From Pseudomonas sp. ADAK13 (lineage in GTDB: Bacteria > Pseudomonadota > Gammaproteobacteria > Pseudomonadales > Pseudomonadaceae): DNA of 64,000 bases. A program made the position numbers and the translations under genes. The notes below the pieces were generated by a model. It did no database searches. It saw only the letters and a program-made list of their open reading frames with translations, and was not told the origin of the DNA. Below are positions 1 to 22,562 of this stretch, one piece after another. The stretch is taken from contig NZ_CP052860.1 of the NCBI RefSeq assembly GCF_012935715.1, forward strand, positions 6,944,001 to 7,008,000, in the 5' to 3' direction. Each line of letters begins with the position of its first letter. The stretch's first letter is position 1.

Positions 1-1038
1 CCCCCAACTGGCGCGCCTGGGCCCGCAGTTGCTGGTTGAGCGCCGACGGCAACGGCCAATCGACTTCGGCAATATCCTGGCCGTCGCCCTGCACATCCTG
101 CAAGCCAAATGGCAGGGTCGGCTCGGTGATGTCGCCGAGCATCTCGCGAAAGAACGCTTCATGCTGCTGTTCAGTGACCCCCAGGCGCGCCTGGGCCACG
201 TAGTTGCGAAACGGCACCGCGTGGCCCAACTGATCCGCGCGGCCCTGCAAGTACGCCTGCATTTCGTGGCGCACCACGTCCAGGGCGCTGTGGTCCAGGG
301 CCATGTGGTGGAACAACAGCAAGGCGACCATGCGCTGGCGGGCTGCGTCCCACGCACCGACCAGCCGCACCAGCGGTGCACGGGTGACGTCCAGGCGGTA
401 ATGCCGGCCATCAAACAGTGCATGCAACTGGGCCGCGATATCACCGTCGGCAGGGTTCAGCTCTATCACCTGCACGGGCAATCGGGCCGTACGCCACACC
501 ACTTGCGAGGGCTCCTCCAGACCTTCCCAGATCACGGCGGTGCGCAGGATATCGTGGCGGTCCATCACGCCCTGCAACGCCTGGGCAAACCCCTTGAAAC
601 GCTCAAGGCTGTCGAAGGCGAACTGCGACTGCATGATGTACGGGTCGCCGTGCTCGGCACTCACATGGTGATAAAGAATGCCTTCCTGCAGCGGCGCCAG
701 CGGGTAGATGTCTTGCACGTTGGCGACGCCACCGTCGACGGTCTCGATGATCCGGTCGATCGAGGCCTGGCTCAGGCTCGACAGCGTCAGCATCGCGGGG
801 GTAATTCGCTGGGCGCCCACGGGAATGCCATTGGCCGGCACCTCCACTTCACCGGCCTTGGTGGCCGAGTATTCGCCGGCCTGGATAAGCTCGATCAGCG
901 CGGGCTTGTGTTCACGCAGCGAGGCCACCAGGGCCGGGTCGCTCAGGGCCTGTTTGTTGCCCTGCACCGACAGCTGGTCGCCCTTGAGCGCCAGTTGCAC
1001 GTCCTTGGCCTTGAGTGTCGCCAACAGTTCGATGATGC

Positions 1039-1042
<4 letters not shown>
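1..1042 (-). CDS. Third lipopeptide NRPS, N-terminal part (ViscC/OfaC-like; runs off left edge)
   Basis: Minus-strand reading frame opening with GTG at 1042 and still open at base 1. The GTG overlaps the TGA stop of the preceding NRPS (GTGA, 4 bp), so the two are translationally coupled. About 347 residues are visible: a short linker of about 60 residues, then a condensation domain with IYPLAPLQEGILYHH near its start and the catalytic HHMALDH motif. The HHVSAEHGD stretch fits the HH(I/L)xxxxGD-type signature of dual epimerisation/condensation domains (V in place of I/L), so it should epimerise and accept residue 6. The adenylation, carrier and thioesterase domains lie outside the window, so the number of remaining modules cannot be told. 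By position it is module 7 of a viscosin- or orfamide-type assembly line. Confidence 0.9.
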
Positions 1043-13959
<12,917 letters not shown>

Positions 13960-14182
13960 GGGGGTAACCTGCTTTTTTGAGTCGGATACGGTTGAGGAGA
14001 AAGTCCGTTTTCAGCTGTCGCGTAAGTGCCTGGGAGGCCCGGTTTAAAGCGCGGGCGCGGTCAAAGGCCGGGAGGCTTCCCGCAGGGTTGGGAAATTAGA
14101 GGATTCGGGGGGTGGGGGGTGACATGGGAAGCGGGGACAAAGGGGATGGGGGTGGGGAACTTTCGTATTTTTTGGAGCGTGC

Positions 14183-14987
14183 ATATCCGTTTTTTGGGTG
14201 ATGGCTGATATCGGTTCCGCTCTTACAGCGGCTCACTTTTGAAAAGCGCAAAAGTAAGCAAAACGCTCTTGCCCCACCACTCGGCACCTCGCTAATGCTC
14301 GGTGTGCCCTCACTCCGGCATTACTCCGCGGGCCGCCGCGACGGGGCGTCCCTGCCCCGTCGCGGCTAAACCGGCGTCCTGCCGGTTTACCCGCTCCGTA
14401 CTACCTGCGTTCGGCCAGCGTGGTTTAACGGGGCGCCTAAGATCAAGATCAAAAGCAGATCAACAGCACAGCGGCCTACAGGCCGGCTTGAGTGGTGTGA
14501 AGCAAAGGCAAAATCAAAATCTAAAGCCAGAGCGGGCACGGTCAAATGTGGGAGCTGGCTTGCCTGCGATGGCATCAACTGGGTGTACCTGAAAAACCGA
14601 GGTGTCTGCATCGCAGGCAAGCCAGCTCCCACAGAAAAGCAGCTCTGTTTTCGCTTTGGCTTTTGCTCTGGCCTCTACCACTCAAGCCGGCCTGTAGGCC
14701 GCTGTGCTCTTGCTTTTGATCTTGATCTGGCTCTGACTGCCCCAATAAGCCCGAGGCCGAACGCAGGTGGTGCGGAGCGGGTAAACCGGCAGGACGCCGG
14801 TTTAGCCGCGCTGGGCCAAGGATGGCCCATCGCGGCGGCCCGCGGAGCATCGCCGGAGTGAGGGAACACCGAGCCTAGGCGAGGTGCCGACAGGCGGGGC
14901 AGAGCCCTTTGGTTACTTTGGGGCTTTTCCAAAGTGACCCGCTGTAAGAGCGGAACCCATAGCCGCCGTTACCGCAGAAACGGATAT
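14183..14987. repeat. 0.8-kb nested palindromic element, copy 1 (between two NRPS genes)
   Basis: 805 bp bounded by ATATCCG and CGGATAT. Inside these are GGTTCCGCTCTTACAGCGG on the left and its complement on the right, then long imperfect inverted arms (the CGGCACCTCG, CCGCCGCGACGGGG and AAACCGGCGTCCTGCCGGTTT blocks). Next come inner arms carrying GATCAAGATCAAAAGCA and CGGCCTACAGGCCGG. The centre, 14547-14633, is a REPIN made of two inverted GTGGGAGCTGGCTTGCCTGCGAT-type REPs. Copies 2 and 3 share the same layers; copy 3 has the same orientation and copy 2 is inverted. No credible gene lies inside. The rest of the 13960-15002 gap is a G-rich stretch (about 14090-14160) with no clear promoter. 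Confidence 0.9.
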
Positions 14988-15002
14988 GTACACGGTAAAA
15001 GC

Positions 15003-18000
15003 TCAAATCCTGCGCCGCCGCCCCAACTGCGGAATCCCCACAGAAGGCACCACCTCCACCCGCTCCACCCGCCTCCCCACAACCCCCGCCAACCCCACCA
15101 CCGTCGGCTGACTGAACAACGAGCGAGCATCCACCTCCAACCCCGCCTTACGCATCCGCGCCACCACCCCCACGGCCAACAACGAATGCCCCCAACTCAA
15201 AAAATGATCCCGGCGCCCTACCCGGTCCAGCTTCAGCACCTGCGCCCACACCCCCGCAATCACCGTCTCCACCTCCCCCAACGGCGGCTCATAGGCGCGA
15301 CTCAAAACAGCCTCCACCCCAGGCTCAGGCAACCCCTTGCGATCCAGCTTCCCCGCCGGATTAAGCGGCCACGCCTCCATCCGCACAAACGCCGAAGGCA
15401 CCATGTACTCCGGCAACCCCTCCACCATGTAAACCCGCAACGCTTCAAGACTCGGCACCGTCTCACGAACCGTGAAATAGGCGACCAACCGCTCATCCCG
15501 AATCAACACCGCCACCTCCCGCAACGCAGGGTGCGCCGCCAACCGCGCCTCAACTTCTCCCAGCTCCAGCCGCACCCCGCGCAGTTTCACCTGGAAGTCA
15601 TTACGCCCCAGGAATTCCAGATTCCCGCCCGGCAAATACCGCACCAGATCCCCGGTGCGATACAACCGGTCCCCCGCCACAAACGGGCTATCGATAAACC
15701 GCTCGGCCGTCATTTGCGCCAACCCCAGATACCCACGGGCCACGCCAACGCCGCCGATGTGCAATTGCCCGCTGCATCCCATCGGCACCGGCCGGTCGTG
15801 CTCGTCCAGCACATACAGCCGGGTATTGTTGATGGCCCGCCCAATCGGCAACTGCACCGCAGGCACCGGCGCTCCCGGTTCCAGGGTCCAGGCGCTGCTG
15901 TCTACCGTGGCCTCGGTGGGTCCATAGACGTTGTGCAAGCGCACCTTGGGCAACCGTGCCTGAACTCCACGGGCCAAGGCCTCGGTCAGTTCCCCGCCAC
16001 CGCATAAAACGTCGGTGAGGCTGGTGCAAAGCGCAGACTCTTCCAGCTCCAGAAATTGCTGCAACATCGCCGGCACAAACTTGATCACACTGATCTGTTG
16101 CTCACGAATCACCTGCGCCAGATACGCCGGCTCGCGGTGACCATCGGGGCGTGCCAGGACCAGGCGCATGCCATTGGTCAGCGGCCAGAACAGCTCCCAC
16201 ACCGAACCGTCAAAGCTGAACGGCGCCCGCTGCAACAACGCGCCACCCTCGGCATTCGGGCACAGTTGCGAACCCCAGTGCATGAGGTTGCCCAGGCCAC
16301 GGTGTTCGATCATCACCCCTTTGGGCGTGCCGGTGGAGCCGGAGGTGTACATCACGTACGCCAGGTTGCCGACGCTCAAGCCGGGCACCAAAGGATTGCC
16401 CTCGGGCGCCTGGTGCCAGGCGCAGTGGTCGAAGTCGATCACCGGTATCGACACTTCCCCCGGCAACTCGCGGGTCGCGCCGTGCACCAGTAACGCTACC
16501 GGCGCGCTGTCCTGCAGCATGTAAGCGAGGCGCTCGCGGGGGTAACCCGGGTCCAGCGGCACATAGGCGCCGCCGGCCTTGAGGATGGCCAGCAACCCCA
16601 CCACCAGGTCCAGCCCGCGTTCGACACACAGCGCCACGCGCGAGTCCGGCTGCACCCCGCGCTCACGCAGGTGATAGGCCAGGCGGTTGGCGCGTTCGTT
16701 GAGCTGACGGTAGGTCAGCTGGTGCTCGCCGGCCTGCACCGCCACCGCGTGGGGGGTGTGCCGGGCATGGGCTTCGAACAGGGCGTGAACGGTCAGCTCC
16801 TCGGGGTAATCGGTTTCGGTGGCGTTGAAATCCACCAGTTGCTGTTGCAGTTCGGTCGCGGGCAGCACCTGCACCTCGAACAGCGGCGCTTCGGGCGTTT
16901 CCACCAAGCCCGACAACACCGTGCCCAGGTAATCCAGCAGGCGTTGCGCGCCGACCTTGCGCGGTGCCTTGGCCTTGAGCCGGAAACCGCTGCCGAGGTC
17001 GTCCACCGACAGCATCAGCGGGTAGCTGAGGATGTCTTCACTGCTGAGCAATTCGATGCCGGGCTGCAGCTCCTGCAACGCCTCGGCCGAGGCATGCCGG
17101 TAATTCAGCAGGCTGTTGAACAGCGGTGTGACGCCGCTGCAACGCTGGGCCAACGCCAGCGAGGCTTGCTCATGGGCGAGCAAGGCGCTCAGTTGCTGCT
17201 GCGTCTCCTTGATCGCCTCGCGCACCGTTAATCCGGCCAGGCTTACCCGCAGCGGCAAGGTGTTGATGAACATGCCCAGGGCACGGTCCGCACCTTCGCC
17301 GGCCTGCAAACGCCCCAGCAATACGGTGCCGAACACCACGTCGTCACGCCCCGAAACGCGCCCCAGTACCTGGGCCCACGCCAAGTGAAACAGGCTCGCC
17401 GCGCTGACGCCCAGGCTGCGGGCCTGCTCACGCAGTAACTGGCCAAGGCTGTCGGGCAGCAGCACATGGGCTTCTTCGGTCTCGTGGCGATCCGCCTGGC
17501 GTTCCTGCAAGCCGAAGGCCAGGGTCGGCTCGTCGACGTCCGCCAGCCGCTCGCGGAAGAATGCCTCGTGCGCGGCCTGGCGTGCCGGTGAACGGGTCTG
17601 GGCGACCACATTGCGATAGGGCACCGGTTCCGGCAGTTGCTGTTGCTGGCCTTGCAGGTGCGCCTGGATTTCCGCCATCAGCACCTGGGTCGACGTGGCG
17701 TCATTCACCAGATGATGGAAGCGCAGCATGCCCACCCAGCGCCGGTTCAGCGGGTCTTCAACGTAGTCCAGGGCCATCAGTGGGGCCTTGCGCAAATCCA
17801 GCGGGCGCTGACGCTCGCGCAGTTGCTCGACGATTGAATCACCCTCAAGGCTCACCGGTTCCACGCGCAGGCGTGCCTCGCGCCACACCACTTGCATCGG
17901 TTGCTCAAGGGCATCCCATACCAGGCTGGTGCGCAAGATGTCATGGCGGTCGATCACCTGTTGCAGCGCCTGGGCGAAGGCATCCAGTTGGTCACGGCGG

Positions 18001-21000
18001 GCGAAGCTGAACATTGCGTGTTGCTGGTAGGGATCGCGCTCGTCGGTGATGTGGTGATACAGCAAGCCCTCCTGCAACGGCGCCAGCGGATAGATCTCTT
18101 GCACATTGGGGGCGCCGCCGGGAGTGGCGGCGACGATACGCTCGATCGTCGGCTGGTCCAGCTCGGCCAGCGTCAGCAGGTCCGGGGTGATCGTCGTGCA
18201 GCCCGAAGGAACACGGTTTTGCGGCACATCGAAGCCCGCGCCGTCGCCGACCGCTGCCGCCAGCGCGGCCAATGTCGGCTGGCCGAACAGCACCTGCACA
18301 TCCGCCTGCAACCCGGCCTGGCGCATGCGCTGCACCAACTGGACCGCCAACAACGAATGGCCGCCCAGCTCGAAGAAATGATCATGGCGCCCCACTTGTT
18401 CGACGTGCAGCACCTCGGCCCAGATCTGCGCCAGGGTGTTTTCCATGGCGCCTTGTGGAGCCTCGTAGGTTCGGCTGACAAACGCCTCTGCACCGGGCGC
18501 GGGCAAGGCCTTGCGGTCGAGCTTGCCGTTGGCGGTCAGCGGTAACGCGTCCAGCTTTACGTAAGCGAGCGGTACCATGTAATCCGGCAGTCGCGATTGC
18601 AGCCAGGCACGTAGCGAATGGATCTCCACCGCGGTGTGTTGGGTAAACCAGGCCAGCAGTTGCCCGTCCCGTACCTGGACCACGGCTTCAGTGACGCCCT
18701 CATAACCGGCCACAGCGGATTCGATTTCACCCAGTTCGATACGCACACCACGGATTTTTACCTGGTCGTCGTTGCGGCCCAGGTACTCGATATTGCCGTC
18801 CGGCAACCAGCGCGCCAGGTCGCCGGTGCGGTACATACGGCCAGGGCTGAAAGGATCATCGAGGAAACGTTCAGCGGTCATTTCCGGGCGATTCAGATAC
18901 CCCCGGGCCACGCCTTTGCCGCCAACGTACAACTCGCCCGCGACACCGATGGGCACTGCTCTTTGCCGCTCATCCAGCAGATAGACCGTGGCATTCGCGA
19001 TGGGCTTGCCGATGTGCAGCGGCTGCCCGACCTCTACGAGCCCTGAGGTGGCAACCACCGTGGCTTCGGTGGGACCGTAGTTGTTGATCACAGCAAAACC
19101 GCGGGCATTGTTGAACTGGCGCAGGCGGTCGCCACCAATCAGCAAGGTGCGCAGGGTCGGGTGTTCGATGTTCTGGCTGAACGCATACTCGGCCACCGGC
19201 GTGGGCAGGAAGCACACGTCCAGCGGTTGAGCGCGCCACCAGTCCAGCAGCTCGTCGATGTCTTCGGCGCCGTCGTGGGCCGGCGGCAGGTGCAGGGTCG
19301 CGCCCACGCACAGCGCCGGCCAGACTTCCCAGGCCATCGCATCAAAACCGAAACCGGCCACGCTGGCGGTGTGGCTGCCTGGGTGCATGTCGAAGGCCTG
19401 GCAATGCCAGTCCACCAGGTTGGCCACGGTGTGGTGTTCCACCATCACGCCTTTGGGCAGGCCGGTGGAACCCGAGGTGTAGATCACATACGCGAGGTTG
19501 GCGGGTGTCATCGCCACCTGCGGGTTGCTCGCCGACCGGGCCGTGGCCTGGTCCAAGTGGATGACCGGCACCTGCAATACCGGCAAGCGCGCCAGCAACT
19601 CCGTCTGCGTCAGCACCGCCACCGGCGCGCTGTCATTAAGCAAGTAGTTCAGGCGCTCAGCGGGATAGGCCGGGTCTATCGGGACATAGCAGGCGCCGGA
19701 CTTGAGAATCCCCAGCAACCCCACCAGCGTTTCCAGGCCGCGCCGGGCGACGATCGCCACACGGTCGTCCGGCTTCACCCCCAGCCCCCGCAGCTGATGA
19801 GCCAGGGCATTGGCCCGTTGATTCAACTCGTCATACGTCAGGCGCCGGTCTTGATACACCGCTGCCACCGCCTGCGGAGCCAGCGCGGCCTGGGCTTCGA
19901 TACGCCCGTGCAGCGTCTGCGCGGCAGGATACGCCTGGGCGGAGGCGTTCCAGCGTTGCAACTGCGCGGTTTCCTCAGGCGTTACCAGGGAGAAATCCGC
20001 CAGGGTCAGTTCGGTATTTTCCAGCCCCTGCTCCAGCACATACACCAGGCGTTCGGCCAGGGCCTGCACCTCGTGCGGCTGGAAATACGCCTCGTTGTAG
20101 ACGCAATGCAGGCACGCCGTGTCGTGGTAGCGATTGCTGCGCAAGTGAATCGCCAGGGGCAATGGCTCATGGTGGTTCGACACCTTGATCGCCCGGGCCG
20201 ATGCCTGGCCGTAGCGGAATTCATGGTCGTCCTGTTCATAGGACACCGACAGGTCGAACAGTTGGCCACGGTCGGCGCGCAGCAAACCCAGCTCGCGATT
20301 CATCTCGCTCAGCGGGAAGCGCTGGTGCCGGAAATCCTGCTTGAGCTGGTCCCGCACACCGCGCACCAACGCGCTGAAAGGCATGTCTTCGCTGAACTGC
20401 AAACGCACCGCACTGACCTGGGTGAACAGCCCCAGGGTCGAACGAAACTGCGCATTGGAACGGTTGAGGATCGGCAGCCCCACTACCCACTCCTGGCGCT
20501 GGCCGGTGCGGCTGAAGTACAGGTACAGGGCGGCCAGTAACACATGAAACGCGGAGGCCTGGTAACGGTTCGCCACACGCGCCATGCGGTTGAGCAGCGC
20601 CGCCGGAAATGGCGCCACCAGGGTGTTGCTCGGCGCCAGGCCCCTGGCCTGATAACGGGGGGTCAGCAGCGGCTCGGGCAGAACCCGGTATTTGTCCAGC
20701 CAGTAGCGGCGGTCCCGGGCGTAACGGGGCGACTCGCGATACTGTTCATCGCTGTCGATGAAGTCGATATACGACGGCGCCGACAGGTCCGGTTGCCGGC
20801 CCTGCTCCAGGGCGCTGTAGATACCGGCCAGGGATTGCAGCATCTGGCCGAAGCCCCAGCCGTCGAGAATCAGGTGGTGGGCCTGGGTGCCGAGGCGGTA
20901 ATGCAGGTCATCGAGCTTGACCAGGAAGAAGCGGAACAACGGCTCATCCACCAGGCTATAGGCCCGGGCCATTTGCTCCTGCAGCAAGGCCTGGGCGGCA

Positions 21001-21281
21001 GCCTGGGGATCGGGCAACCGCGAGAAGTCATGCTGCGGCACCGATACCGCCATCACCTCGGCAAACGCCTGTCGGGGAAAACCATCGGCCGCCACCTGCA
21101 ACACCGTACGCAACGCATCGTGCCTGGCCACCAGTAGTTCAATGGCACGCTGGATCAATTCGGGGTTCACCGGGCCTGTGAGGTCGACATAACCGCCGAT
21201 GTTGTACAGCGGCGAATCGCCGAGGCGCAGTTGGTCCAGCCAGATATCCCGCTGGGCGGCGGTCAGGGGGAAAAACGTCAT
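15003..21281 (-). CDS. Two-module starter lipopeptide NRPS (ViscA/OfaA-like)
   Basis: 2092 residues from the ATG at 21281, chosen because GAAGGA lies 6 nt upstream; a 20-residue upstream extension has no such support. Domains: an N-terminal starter condensation domain (HHLILDG near residue 140) expected to attach the fatty acid, A1 (D-A-W-L-L-G-N-V-V, Leu), T1 near 972 (FFELGGHSLL), C2, A2 (read as D-G-W-K-L-G-V-V-D, probably acidic, Glu by analogy), and T2 near 2027. There is no thioesterase, so the chain passes to the next NRPS. C2 has HHITDERDP rather than HHx5GD, so it looks like a plain LCL domain accepting L-Leu1. Odd: the T2 core reads HFLSWGHSLL, one residue shorter than canonical. 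The last 30 codons are strongly G/T-ending, next to the repeat element. Confidence 0.95.
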   Translation of the reverse strand: MTFFPLTAAQRDIWLDQLRLGDSPLYNIGGYVDLTGPVNPELIQRAIELLVARHDALRTVLQVAADGFPRQAFAEVMAVSVPQHDFSRLPDPQAAAQALLQEQMARAYSLVDEPLFRFFLVKLDDLHYRLGTQAHHLILDGWGFGQMLQSLAGIYSALEQGRQPDLSAPSYIDFIDSDEQYRESPRYARDRRYWLDKYRVLPEPLLTPRYQARGLAPSNTLVAPFPAALLNRMARVANRYQASAFHVLLAALYLYFSRTGQRQEWVVGLPILNRSNAQFRSTLGLFTQVSAVRLQFSEDMPFSALVRGVRDQLKQDFRHQRFPLSEMNRELGLLRADRGQLFDLSVSYEQDDHEFRYGQASARAIKVSNHHEPLPLAIHLRSNRYHDTACLHCVYNEAYFQPHEVQALAERLVYVLEQGLENTELTLADFSLVTPEETAQLQRWNASAQAYPAAQTLHGRIEAQAALAPQAVAAVYQDRRLTYDELNQRANALAHQLRGLGVKPDDRVAIVARRGLETLVGLLGILKSGACYVPIDPAYPAERLNYLLNDSAPVAVLTQTELLARLPVLQVPVIHLDQATARSASNPQVAMTPANLAYVIYTSGSTGLPKGVMVEHHTVANLVDWHCQAFDMHPGSHTASVAGFGFDAMAWEVWPALCVGATLHLPPAHDGAEDIDELLDWWRAQPLDVCFLPTPVAEYAFSQNIEHPTLRTLLIGGDRLRQFNNARGFAVINNYGPTEATVVATSGLVEVGQPLHIGKPIANATVYLLDERQRAVPIGVAGELYVGGKGVARGYLNRPEMTAERFLDDPFSPGRMYRTGDLARWLPDGNIEYLGRNDDQVKIRGVRIELGEIESAVAGYEGVTEAVVQVRDGQLLAWFTQHTAVEIHSLRAWLQSRLPDYMVPLAYVKLDALPLTANGKLDRKALPAPGAEAFVSRTYEAPQGAMENTLAQIWAEVLHVEQVGRHDHFFELGGHSLLAVQLVQRMRQAGLQADVQVLFGQPTLAALAAAVGDGAGFDVPQNRVPSGCTTITPDLLTLAELDQPTIERIVAATPGGAPNVQEIYPLAPLQEGLLYHHITDERDPYQQHAMFSFARRDQLDAFAQALQQVIDRHDILRTSLVWDALEQPMQVVWREARLRVEPVSLEGDSIVEQLRERQRPLDLRKAPLMALDYVEDPLNRRWVGMLRFHHLVNDATSTQVLMAEIQAHLQGQQQQLPEPVPYRNVVAQTRSPARQAAHEAFFRERLADVDEPTLAFGLQERQADRHETEEAHVLLPDSLGQLLREQARSLGVSAASLFHLAWAQVLGRVSGRDDVVFGTVLLGRLQAGEGADRALGMFINTLPLRVSLAGLTVREAIKETQQQLSALLAHEQASLALAQRCSGVTPLFNSLLNYRHASAEALQELQPGIELLSSEDILSYPLMLSVDDLGSGFRLKAKAPRKVGAQRLLDYLGTVLSGLVETPEAPLFEVQVLPATELQQQLVDFNATETDYPEELTVHALFEAHARHTPHAVAVQAGEHQLTYRQLNERANRLAYHLRERGVQPDSRVALCVERGLDLVVGLLAILKAGGAYVPLDPGYPRERLAYMLQDSAPVALLVHGATRELPGEVSIPVIDFDHCAWHQAPEGNPLVPGLSVGNLAYVMYTSGSTGTPKGVMIEHRGLGNLMHWGSQLCPNAEGGALLQRAPFSFDGSVWELFWPLTNGMRLVLARPDGHREPAYLAQVIREQQISVIKFVPAMLQQFLELEESALCTSLTDVLCGGGELTEALARGVQARLPKVRLHNVYGPTEATVDSSAWTLEPGAPVPAVQLPIGRAINNTRLYVLDEHDRPVPMGCSGQLHIGGVGVARGYLGLAQMTAERFIDSPFVAGDRLYRTGDLVRYLPGGNLEFLGRNDFQVKLRGVRLELGEVEARLAAHPALREVAVLIRDERLVAYFTVRETVPSLEALRVYMVEGLPEYMVPSAFVRMEAWPLNPAGKLDRKGLPEPGVEAVLSRAYEPPLGEVETVIAGVWAQVLKLDRVGRRDHFLSWGHSLLAVGVVARMRKAGLEVDARSLFSQPTVVGLAGVVGRRVERVEVVPSVGIPQLGRRRRI

Positions 21282-21446
21282 AAGATCCTTCTCATGTGAG
21301 GTGTCGATAAGGCGCACAACGCCCCATTGAGGCGAAATCAATGGAATTTAAGCATCGCCCCCAAGGCCCGTATGTCACCCGAAACCCGGACAGCCGGGTA
21401 CCGCGCCGGGGTTGGCTGATGGTTCAGTGCTGAAACGATTAAATGA

Positions 21447-21466
21447 ATGTAGGAGATTGGCTACAT
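21447..21466. promoter_or_regulatory. Inverted repeat ATGTAG-N8-CTACAT, candidate regulator site
   Basis: A perfect 6-bp inverted repeat with an 8-bp spacer, 166 bp upstream of the starter NRPS start codon. A 20-bp dyad is the right size for a LuxR-type dimer site. The adjacent LuxR regulator is the obvious candidate, but this is inference from position only. Confidence 0.4.
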
Positions 21467-21637
21467 CTGGCCGATGCCTGACTGCCGACGAATTTCAAAA
21501 AATCCAATAAAACTGTTTTATATCAAATAGTTAATAAACTCTAAAATACTCGAAGCGCACCCCCTCGCCATATTTCACTGTCAGACATGACGAAATAATG
21601 GCGCGTTTTTTATGGCAGGTTGTGTCCCTCGTTTCCG

Positions 21638-21649
21638 CTACATACGTAG
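21638..21649. promoter_or_regulatory. Imperfect palindrome CTACATACGTAG
   Basis: A 12-bp near-palindrome that repeats the CTACAT half-site of the dyad at 21447-21466. It sits about 115 bp upstream of the LuxR start. It may be a second operator or an autoregulatory site. Confidence 0.3.
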
Positions 21650-21761
21650 GACAAATCCCCGTGGCTAAATAAAGCCTCGAGCACCGACCCAGGTTCAAGG
21701 AGAACGGGAGGCCTGCACACGTACGGGGCAACCGTTGACGGTTTTCGACATCAAGGATGAG

Positions 21762-22562
21762 ATGGCTATGAGTCTGACCAGCAGTATTCGGAATGTGGAA
21801 AGTCCGCATTTTTATTTCGAGTTGGGGGAGTTGATTTCCAGTACCGGCACTGAACACTTTGCGGCGAACATGCTGCAACTGGTCGACAAGCTGGTGCCGG
21901 TGCACCTGGTGGACCTCAGTGAATGGACCCTCGACGAGCACCAGGCCTGTGTGCTCGATATCAAGTTACTTGGCAGCGATGGGTTGAAGCAGGACTTGCC
22001 ACCACCGCGCACCCTGCATCACCGCGACGACCATCCGCTGCTGAAAAAAATGCTCGGCATGAACGACCCGCTGCTGATCCAGATGAATGCCAAGGCCAAC
22101 AGCACCCACGCCCGCGGCACCTCCCACCAGTGCAACCTGGTCTCGCGCCAGGCCAATCGGCGCTGCGTGATTTCGTTCTATCGGCCCCACACCCAACGCG
22201 CCTTTTCCCTGGCCGAGCTGTCGTTTCTCAAGAGCCTTTCGGAGACCTTGCTGCCGTTGATGGAGCGCCACGCGCAGATCAACCGCCAACTACCGCTGGT
22301 GGCGCCCGAGCCCTCTAAAACCCCGTTGGAGCAGTCGCAATTGCAGCGCGAATTCTATAAACGCCTGTCACTCAGTGACATCACCTTGTCGGCGCGGGAG
22401 CAAGAGGTTTGCCTGGGGTTGTTGACCGGTGGGACCGTGCCGCAGATGGCCGAGAAGCTCAGCGTGAAAAACAGCTCCATCGAAACCTACCTCAAGCGCG
22501 CGGCGGCCAAACTGGGTGTCAGTGGCCGGCATGGCCTGGCCAAATGGATGGTTGGCGCGTGA
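21762..22562 (+). CDS. LuxR-type transcriptional regulator of the lipopeptide locus
   Basis: About 266 residues if started at ATG 21762 (AAGGA 4 nt upstream); ATG 21768 is equally possible, and a TTG at 21735 would extend it. The C-terminal 60 residues form a typical GerE/LuxR helix-turn-helix ([13 protein letters not shown] ... [16 protein letters not shown]). The N-terminal 190 residues show no recognisable acyl-homoserine-lactone-binding domain, as is usual for the LuxR-type regulators that flank Pseudomonas lipopeptide genes (ViscAR, MassAR). It is divergent from the starter NRPS and overlaps the nodT-like gene by one base (TGATG), so the two are coupled. It probably activates lipopeptide synthesis. 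Confidence 0.9.
   Translation: MAMSLTSSIRNVESPHFYFELGELISSTGTEHFAANMLQLVDKLVPVHLVDLSEWTLDEHQACVLDIKLLGSDGLKQDLPPPRTLHHRDDHPLLKKMLGMNDPLLIQMNAKANSTHARGTSHQCNLVSRQANRRCVISFYRPHTQRAFSLAELSFLKSLSETLLPLMERHAQINRQLPLVAPEPSKTPLEQSQLQREFYKRLSLSDITLSAREQEVCLGLLTGGTVPQMAEKLSVKNSSIETYLKRAAAKLGVSGRHGLAKWMVGA

Larger units (their letters stand above)
21282..21761. promoter_or_regulatory. Divergent promoter region of the starter NRPS and the luxR-nodT pair
   Basis: 480 bp without a gene between two divergently transcribed units. The 21495-21600 part is markedly AT-rich compared with its surroundings, as expected of promoters. It contains two short inverted repeats sharing CTACAT (listed separately). No -35/-10 pair was assigned with confidence. 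The LuxR start has AAGGA at 21753-21757. Confidence 0.6.

Noticed and set aside
14302..14861. Short reading frames inside the 0.8-kb elements (60-160 codons) as genes
   Set aside because: The same frames appear on both strands of a palindromic repeat, with no ribosome-binding sites and Arg/Pro/Ser-rich nonsense products.
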